Assembly (NCBI GenBank): GCA_003232445.1
Contig: QIJM01000194.1
Location: forward strand, 1-21,055
Direction of reading: 5' to 3'
DNA from: Paraglaciecola arctica
GTDB lineage: Bacteria > Pseudomonadota > Gammaproteobacteria > Enterobacterales > Alteromonadaceae
DNA: 21,055 bases
Shown: positions 16,771 through 21,055 of the stretch, in pieces
Layout of the letters: each line of letters starts with the position of its first letter
Numbering within the stretch: position 1 is the first letter of the stretch
Notes under the pieces: generated by a model
Seen by the model: only the letters and a program-made list of their open reading frames with translations
Told to the model about the DNA's origin: nothing
Databases searched by the model: none
Made by a program: the position numbers and the translations under genes

Positions 16771-17520
16771 CTAGCTTAACAACGGCAATTGCCCATCAAC
16801 CAAAAATTGCTCCCTTGTAAACATAACAGGGAAGGTTCTAGGTTGAGAGAATCTTAATATGCCAGTTTGTGGGTCGAGTTGGCAGATATACTCCACTTTG
16901 TCTTCGGGTTTTTCGGATTGAATAATTGTATGGTTATCAATGGCCACATTGATACCTTGCTCTTGGCTTCGTGCTGAAAAGTAACGCAGCAGATCAGCCC
17001 CACCTTGACGTGCATTTTGTCCTACTTTTTGAGTCAACGAGTATGATCCTGGATCGGTTAGATGTTTTTGTGTTTCCTCATCTGAGATCTTAGTCAGATC
17101 CAAAGCGTTGGTACTTGATACTTGAACAAAAAATAGAGAATGTTCTGACTGAATCACTTTGGGGAAAGGGGTTTGTGTACCATCAATCAGGTAAAAGCGA
17201 TAAAAAGCGGCTTCTGCTAAACAGGTCGGAACAGCTTCACTGGCGTAAAAGTAACTAGGCTCAGTAATTGCACCAAAACGCGATCCGTATTTTAACGGTG
17301 GATAACGAAAAGGTGTGGATATGAGGTAGTGTAAGTCCTGAGTGCTGTCTGCATAGTGAGGTTTAAAATCATCTAGAATTTGCTCCAAAATTGCTTGTTC
17401 TTCAAGATCATCCACTAAAGAAGTGGTAGCCGCATATTCTTGTGTTTCAACCATTCTGCATACTGAATTGGTATAAGTAGTTAATCCGCCTGCATTATTA
17501 ATAACGTTGCTTACATTCAA
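16771..17520 (-). CDS. RES-domain toxin (NAD+-depleting)
   Basis: This RES-family toxin has its Xre/MbcA-type antitoxin directly upstream. Characterised relatives (MbcT and other RES toxins) destroy NAD+ by glycohydrolysis or phosphorolysis. The RES core covers roughly residues 60-225 of the 249-aa product, with RYPPLKYGSRFG, the segment SYFYASEAVPTCLAEAAFYRF that would supply the conserved Glu, and a later GGADLLRYFSARSQ stretch carrying the Ser. The frame is open to an ATG at 17583, but that part only reads through the antitoxin gene out of frame. A TTG at 17520 overlaps the antitoxin stop as TTGA and has AAGAGG six bases upstream, so I choose it. An internal ATG at 17454 is the next option. 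Confidence 0.85.
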   Translation of the reverse strand: MNVSNVINNAGGLTTYTNSVCRMVETQEYAATTSLVDDLEEQAILEQILDDFKPHYADSTQDLHYLISTPFRYPPLKYGSRFGAITEPSYFYASEAVPTCLAEAAFYRFYLIDGTQTPFPKVIQSEHSLFFVQVSSTNALDLTKISDEETQKHLTDPGSYSLTQKVGQNARQGGADLLRYFSARSQEQGINVAIDNHTIIQSEKPEDKVEYICQLDPQTGILRFSQPRTFPVMFTREQFLVDGQLPLLS

Positions 17521-17882
17521 GCTTTGCCTCTTAGCGCATCCAAATAAGCGTTGGTATTCACTAGGCCTGTAACGGTAAAACATAACTCTCTGGGCACACC
17601 GCGAATATGTTTATTGTTATGTTCGAACCAATGCTTCATGGAAGTGAGATCGCCACCAAACAAGGCGAATAAAGAGCGGTAAAGCCGAATAAACAATATT
17701 TGTAATTCGTTCTGTTTAGAGTCTTTTTCAAAGCCTGATTTTCGCAACAGTGTCGAGCGCCCAACACCAATCAATTTTGCCGCTTGGGTATCAGAAATAC
17801 CCAGGGTTTTATAAGCGTTGATATAAGCCTTCATCACTATGTTTTGACTTTCTTTGGGTTTGCTTAGTTGTATATCTTGCAT
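17517..17882 (-). CDS. Xre/MbcA/ParS-type antitoxin of the RES toxin
   Basis: This 121-aa antitoxin has a helical N-terminal region with a helix-turn-helix (KTLGISDTQAAKLIGVGRST, about residues 25-44). Its C-terminal Xre/MbcA/ParS toxin-binding domain (about 68-121) contains FGGDLTSMKHWF and the characteristic GVPRELCFTVTGLVNTNAYL. The end of this domain is what normally plugs the RES active site. An AGGTGA ribosome site precedes the ATG at 17882. It is transcribed with the toxin on the minus strand, and its TGA overlaps the toxin TTG start. CAAATG-type repeats about 75-95 bp upstream could be its operator. Confidence 0.88.
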   Translation of the reverse strand: MQDIQLSKPKESQNIVMKAYINAYKTLGISDTQAAKLIGVGRSTLLRKSGFEKDSKQNELQILFIRLYRSLFALFGGDLTSMKHWFEHNNKHIRGVPRELCFTVTGLVNTNAYLDALRGKA

Positions 17883-17953
17883 GTATCACCTACTCGCTTT
17901 TTAACTCTCAGGTATAGATTAGCATAGTTTGGTGTAATGAGACAATTTCGAGT

Positions 17954-17977
17954 CAAATGTTTCAAATGAACCATTTG
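17954..17977. repeat. CAAATG repeats upstream of the Xre-type antitoxin
   Basis: CAAATG occurs at 17954-17959 and 17963-17968, nine bases apart, and its inverse CATTTG at 17972-17977. The second and third form a 6-3-6 dyad. They lie in the 191-bp gap between glpT and the antitoxin gene, where an autoregulatory operator would be expected. The match is short, so the call is tentative. Confidence 0.35.
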
Positions 17978-18073
17978 TATTTCTGGCTGGAAATGATTGC
18001 AAAAAATATCGGCTACCTCCATACCGTATTTTTTAACCATCATCAAAAATAAGATGACTATTGGCGTGATTTT

Positions 18074-19426
18074 TCATTTAACCGCTGCTTGATTACTCTC
18101 ATGTGCTACTTCGTGTTTTAAGGTCATAGCTATCAGTATGATTGCGCAAACACCGCCACCCACTAATAATATAAAGCCGCCGTCCCAGCCGAAGTGATCT
18201 ACTGTATAACCTAGTGCAATGTTGGCCACTACTGCACCCCCTAAATAACCAAATAAACCGGTTAACCCTGCGGCTGTTCCTGCGGCTTTTTTAGGGACTA
18301 ATTCTAAGGCAAATAAGCCAATCAACATCACGGGGCCGTAGATTAAAAAACCAATCGCCATAAGCGCAAGAATATCTACAGTAGGGTTACCAGGTGGATT
18401 AAACCAATAAACCAAAACAGCGACCAACACCAACACCATATATAAAATGGCGGGAGGAGCACGGCGGCCTTTAAACCAAGCGTCGCTGATATAACCACAT
18501 AACAAAGTACCGGGAATGCCAGCCCATTCGTATAAGAAATAGGCCCACGAGCTTTTGTTAAACGAAAAGTCTTTTACTTCATATAGGTAGGTGGGTGCCC
18601 AATCTAAAACACCGTAACGGATAAGGTAGACAAATGCATTCGCCGCAGCGATAAACCAAAGTAATTTGTTATTAAGGACATACTTTAGGAATATTTCTTT
18701 AGTGCTAAATTCTTGTTCATGTGCTTCATCATAATCTTTTGGGTAATCGTTGCGGTGTGCTTCGATGGGGGGTAATCCGCACGACTGTGGCGTATCCCGC
18801 AGGGTAAAAAAGATAAACACTGCTATTAAAGACGCAGCAAAGGCTGGTACATAAAAAATGCTGTGCCATTCATTAAACCAAGCCATACCTAATATAGACA
18901 GAGGGCCGATTAAGCCGCCACCGATGTTATGCGCAATATTCCAAAAAGAAACTGTTTTACCCCGTTCGTTACCTGAAAACCAATGCACCATAGTGCGGCC
19001 GCAAGCGGGCCAGCCCATGCCTTGAGCCCAACCGTTTAAAAACAACAAGATAAAAATTGCCCCGATACTTTGAGTGGCCCAAGAGGTAAACCCAAATATA
19101 AACATCACGCCTGCGGAGATCAGTAGTCCGGTCATCATAAAAAAGCGTGGGTTACTGCGGTCGGATACACTGCCCATTAAAAATTTACTTAAACCGTAGG
19201 CTATAGAAACGGCTGATAGCGCTATACCTAGCTCACCTTTGCTAAAACCTTGCTCTTCAATTAAAAACGGCATGGCTAGTGAGAAGTTTTTACGCACCAA
19301 ATAATAACCCGCATAACCTACAAAAATACCAATAAATACTTGCCAGCGCAGGTGTTTATAATCTTTGTCAACTTGGTCTTGTGGTTGTGATGGAAGATGT
19401 GGAGCAGGTTTGAAAATGCCAAACAT
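18074..19426 (-). CDS. glpT: Glycerol-3-phosphate transporter GlpT
   Basis: This 450-aa inner-membrane antiporter of the organophosphate:phosphate family (major facilitator superfamily) imports sn-glycerol-3-phosphate in exchange for phosphate; it is also the usual entry route of fosfomycin. It is highly similar to E. coli GlpT along its length, with an FKPAPH start, YYLVRKNF, MGSVSDRSNPR, a GMGWPACGRTMVHW stretch and LFGYLGG near the end. The substrate-site residues R45, H166 (H165 in E. coli; there is a one-residue insertion) and the Arg in YLIRYG are present. Twelve spans are expected. It stands alone on the minus strand, with an AT-rich 174-bp upstream gap shared with the divergent formyltransferase gene. 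No glp partner genes are in the window. Confidence 0.95.
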   Translation of the reverse strand: MFGIFKPAPHLPSQPQDQVDKDYKHLRWQVFIGIFVGYAGYYLVRKNFSLAMPFLIEEQGFSKGELGIALSAVSIAYGLSKFLMGSVSDRSNPRFFMMTGLLISAGVMFIFGFTSWATQSIGAIFILLFLNGWAQGMGWPACGRTMVHWFSGNERGKTVSFWNIAHNIGGGLIGPLSILGMAWFNEWHSIFYVPAFAASLIAVFIFFTLRDTPQSCGLPPIEAHRNDYPKDYDEAHEQEFSTKEIFLKYVLNNKLLWFIAAANAFVYLIRYGVLDWAPTYLYEVKDFSFNKSSWAYFLYEWAGIPGTLLCGYISDAWFKGRRAPPAILYMVLVLVAVLVYWFNPPGNPTVDILALMAIGFLIYGPVMLIGLFALELVPKKAAGTAAGLTGLFGYLGGAVVANIALGYTVDHFGWDGGFILLVGGGVCAIILIAMTLKHEVAHESNQAAVK

Positions 19427-19600
19427 AAAAGCTTAACCTAATTGAGTTTTAGTAATTAAAACAGATAATTATCATCATATGTATTAATTATTCAATTTTA
19501 GTGGATTATTTAAAGTCAGAGCCTCGTGCCTCGTGGGAGATTGACTGTTAATATTACTATTTAATTTAGTGTCCTTAGGTTTGGAGAGAGGTTTGTTGCA

Positions 19601-20419
19601 ATGAAAATCGCATATTTTGGTTATGATCCTTTATTTCCATGTCTAGAAGTATTTTTGAAACAGGGACATGAACTTACTGTGATTTATACCGGTGAAAGTA
19701 GCCCGTTTTCAAACAAAGTGATTCAGTTCGCATCTAAAAACAACGTTGAGTTATGTTTTGGAAAGCCAATCTTAGCCGAGATGCAAACTTTACTTGAACA
19801 GGGTGTAGAGTTGTTTTTTAGTGCTGAATACCCTTTCAGGATACCTATTCCAGCTGACTTAGAATATGCCATTAATGTGCATCCAACATTATTACCAGAA
19901 GGGCGAGGTATGACACCTTTGCCCCAGCTGATTTTAAAACAATCAATTTACGCTGGGATCACCTTACATAAACTCAATAATAAATTCGATGCTGGCGATA
20001 TTCTACTGCAAAAACCAATCTCGCTGGATGAAGATGAAACCTTTGATAGTTTGAGCGGTAAAATCTTCCAGCAAACTCCTGACTTATTATTCACCTTGTT
20101 ATCTGATCTTGATGGTTACTACCAAAATAGCCAAGCACAAAGTGAGGGCAGTTATTGGCCTTCGATTACACAGGAACAACAAACTCTTGATTGGCAACAA
20201 TCAACTGCTCAGCTTTTAACCACATTACGTGCCTTTGGCAGTTTAGGCACTTATGCCAATATTGCAGGGAAAGCCTGCGTAATAACATCTGCAAATGGAA
20301 AAGGTTATCAACACGATTACAGTGCTGGGCAGGTCTTATTAAACAATGAGCAACACATTACCATTGCCACAATTGACGGTGAGTTGTGTATCCCAAAAAT
20401 ATCATTACTCTGGCGATAA
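19601..20419 (+). CDS. Formyltransferase-family protein
   Basis: This 272-aa protein has the N10-formyltetrahydrofolate-dependent formyltransferase fold, in which a formyl group is passed to an amine. The catalytic triad is intact: N92 and H94 in INVHPTLLPEGRG, and D130 in FDAGDIL. The H-to-D spacing of 36 residues is the same as in the ArnA and Fmt enzymes. A smaller C-terminal domain from about residue 195 resembles a shortened Fmt C-terminal domain. It is clearly shorter than methionyl-tRNA formyltransferase (about 315 aa) and lies outside the fmt-def locus, so it is more likely an amino-sugar or other small-molecule formyltransferase; the substrate is unknown. GAGAGG lies nine bases before the ATG. 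It is divergent from glpT, and its last 15 bp overlap the end of the puuD-like gene on the other strand. Confidence 0.82.
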   Translation: MKIAYFGYDPLFPCLEVFLKQGHELTVIYTGESSPFSNKVIQFASKNNVELCFGKPILAEMQTLLEQGVELFFSAEYPFRIPIPADLEYAINVHPTLLPEGRGMTPLPQLILKQSIYAGITLHKLNNKFDAGDILLQKPISLDEDETFDSLSGKIFQQTPDLLFTLLSDLDGYYQNSQAQSEGSYWPSITQEQQTLDWQQSTAQLLTTLRAFGSLGTYANIAGKACVITSANGKGYQHDYSAGQVLLNNEQHITIATIDGELCIPKISLLWR

Positions 20420-21055
20420 ACTCTCAAACCAGTTTCCAATAATTTGCCTTTCATCTTCGGTCATCCCAGTTTTGTTGATCATTGGCATATCTTTGGTTAC
20501 CACGGTACGCCTATGGATCACTGAAGCCCGTTGTTCTATTTGTGGCCATGTATCAAACATTAAACCTAAAGGTGCGATGACAAACATTTTATCTGTGGGT
20601 TGTGCTGAGTGACAATTTGCACAATGAGTTTGCATCACATCAAATACTACCTTTTGCTGCGCATTGAGTTCAATAACAGGTGCCTGTGTTTCAGTGGCTG
20701 ATGGTTCTGTTTTAGGCGCGACAGGCATGGATACCCAGCCTGCAATCACTATCATGCCAATGGCGCCCGTTATTAGTATAGAAGGGCGAGATATGCCGGT
20801 ATGTTTTAGGTTGAAGTAATGACGTATCCACGCTGAGACTAGACCAATTGCCATCAATACTAGCCAAGCGTTATTATGTTGATAGGTCATAGGGTAATGA
20901 TGGCTGATCATAATAAATAGCAAGGGCAGGGTAAGGTAGTTGTTGTGCACCGAACGTAGCTTGGCACCCAGTCCCCAACTAGGATCAATCTCTGTTTTAT
21001 TCGCTACAGCATCAACCATTAGTCTCTGAGCTGGCATGATTTTGAAAAACACATT
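20405..21055 (-). CDS. puuD: Urate hydroxylase PuuD, C-terminal part (cut by window edge)
   Basis: This is the C-terminal half (217 codons in the window, including the stop) of a PuuD-type urate hydroxylase. The enzyme is a membrane-bound urate oxidase with N-terminal spans and a C-terminal cytochrome c domain, and it converts urate to 5-hydroxyisourate in purine breakdown. Visible are KLRSVHNNYLTLPLLFIMIS and HHYPMTYQHNNAW, which are characteristic, then two or three spans, a short Pro/Thr/Glu linker and the heme motif CANCH with a distal KDMPM methionine. The reading frame stays open to base 21055, so the GTG at 21052 is not a true start and the N-terminal half lies outside the window. It converges on the formyltransferase gene with a 15-bp overlap. 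Confidence 0.88.
   Translation of the reverse strand, partial: NVFFKIMPAQRLMVDAVANKTEIDPSWGLGAKLRSVHNNYLTLPLLFIMISHHYPMTYQHNNAWLVLMAIGLVSAWIRHYFNLKHTGISRPSILITGAIGMIVIAGWVSMPVAPKTEPSATETQAPVIELNAQQKVVFDVMQTHCANCHSAQPTDKMFVIAPLGLMFDTWPQIEQRASVIHRRTVVTKDMPMINKTGMTEDERQIIGNWFESLSPE

Noticed and set aside
17864..18046. 60-codon open frame between glpT and the antitoxin
   Set aside because: It overlaps the start of the antitoxin in another frame, has no recognisable motif and no ribosome site.
19522..19535. Tandem CCTCGTG repeat upstream of the formyltransferase gene
   Set aside because: Only two 7-bp copies with no dyad and no link to a known regulator; most likely chance.

Overview
The window looks like chromosome from a marine gammaproteobacterium of the Alteromonadales (Alteromonas/Glaciecola/Paraglaciecola-like). 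This rests on the moderately AT-rich DNA, the smc-zipA-ligA gene order and the close resemblance of GlpT, ZipA and LigA to gammaproteobacterial forms. It is an inference; no marker gene here fixes the genus. There are 17 protein genes, one of them cut by the right edge. I see no rRNA, tRNA, CRISPR array or insertion sequence.

Region 1 (1-7347, plus strand) is housekeeping: a full-length SMC chromosome-organising ATPase, the division protein ZipA and the NAD-dependent DNA ligase LigA. A terminator-like hairpin separates zipA from ligA, and a perfect 20-bp palindrome overlaps the ligA stop codon.

Region 2 (7377-16049, minus strand) is one tightly packed eight-gene unit. In transcription order it encodes a BlaI/MecI/CopY-type repressor, a BlaR1-like M56 membrane metallopeptidase, a TolC-type outer membrane factor, a CzcB-type adaptor, a CzcA-type heavy-metal RND pump, a HupE/UreJ-type metal permease, a single-span membrane-anchored periplasmic protein and a small secreted DUF6488-like protein. 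The pump carries the D402/D408/E415 triad of the Zn/Co/Cd class. The likely logic is that the peptidase senses an envelope or metal signal and inactivates BlaI, which releases the efflux operon. This is the most system-like part of the window.

Region 3 (about 16183-17882) holds two toxin-antitoxin modules meeting tail to tail: YefM-YoeB (plus strand) and an Xre/MbcA-type antitoxin with a RES-domain toxin (minus strand). Between blaI and yefM lies a perfect 46-bp palindrome. It contains two abutting TGTACA cores, four GTAC centres with 12-bp spacing within each arm, and identical promoter-like elements on both strands. It is a strong candidate for the YefM-YoeB operator and may also act on the metal operon.

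Region 4 (18074-21055) carries GlpT (glycerol-3-phosphate antiporter, minus), a short formyltransferase-fold enzyme of unknown substrate (plus) and the C-terminal part of a PuuD-type urate hydroxylase with its cytochrome c domain (minus, runs off the window). The last two genes overlap tail to tail by 15 bp.
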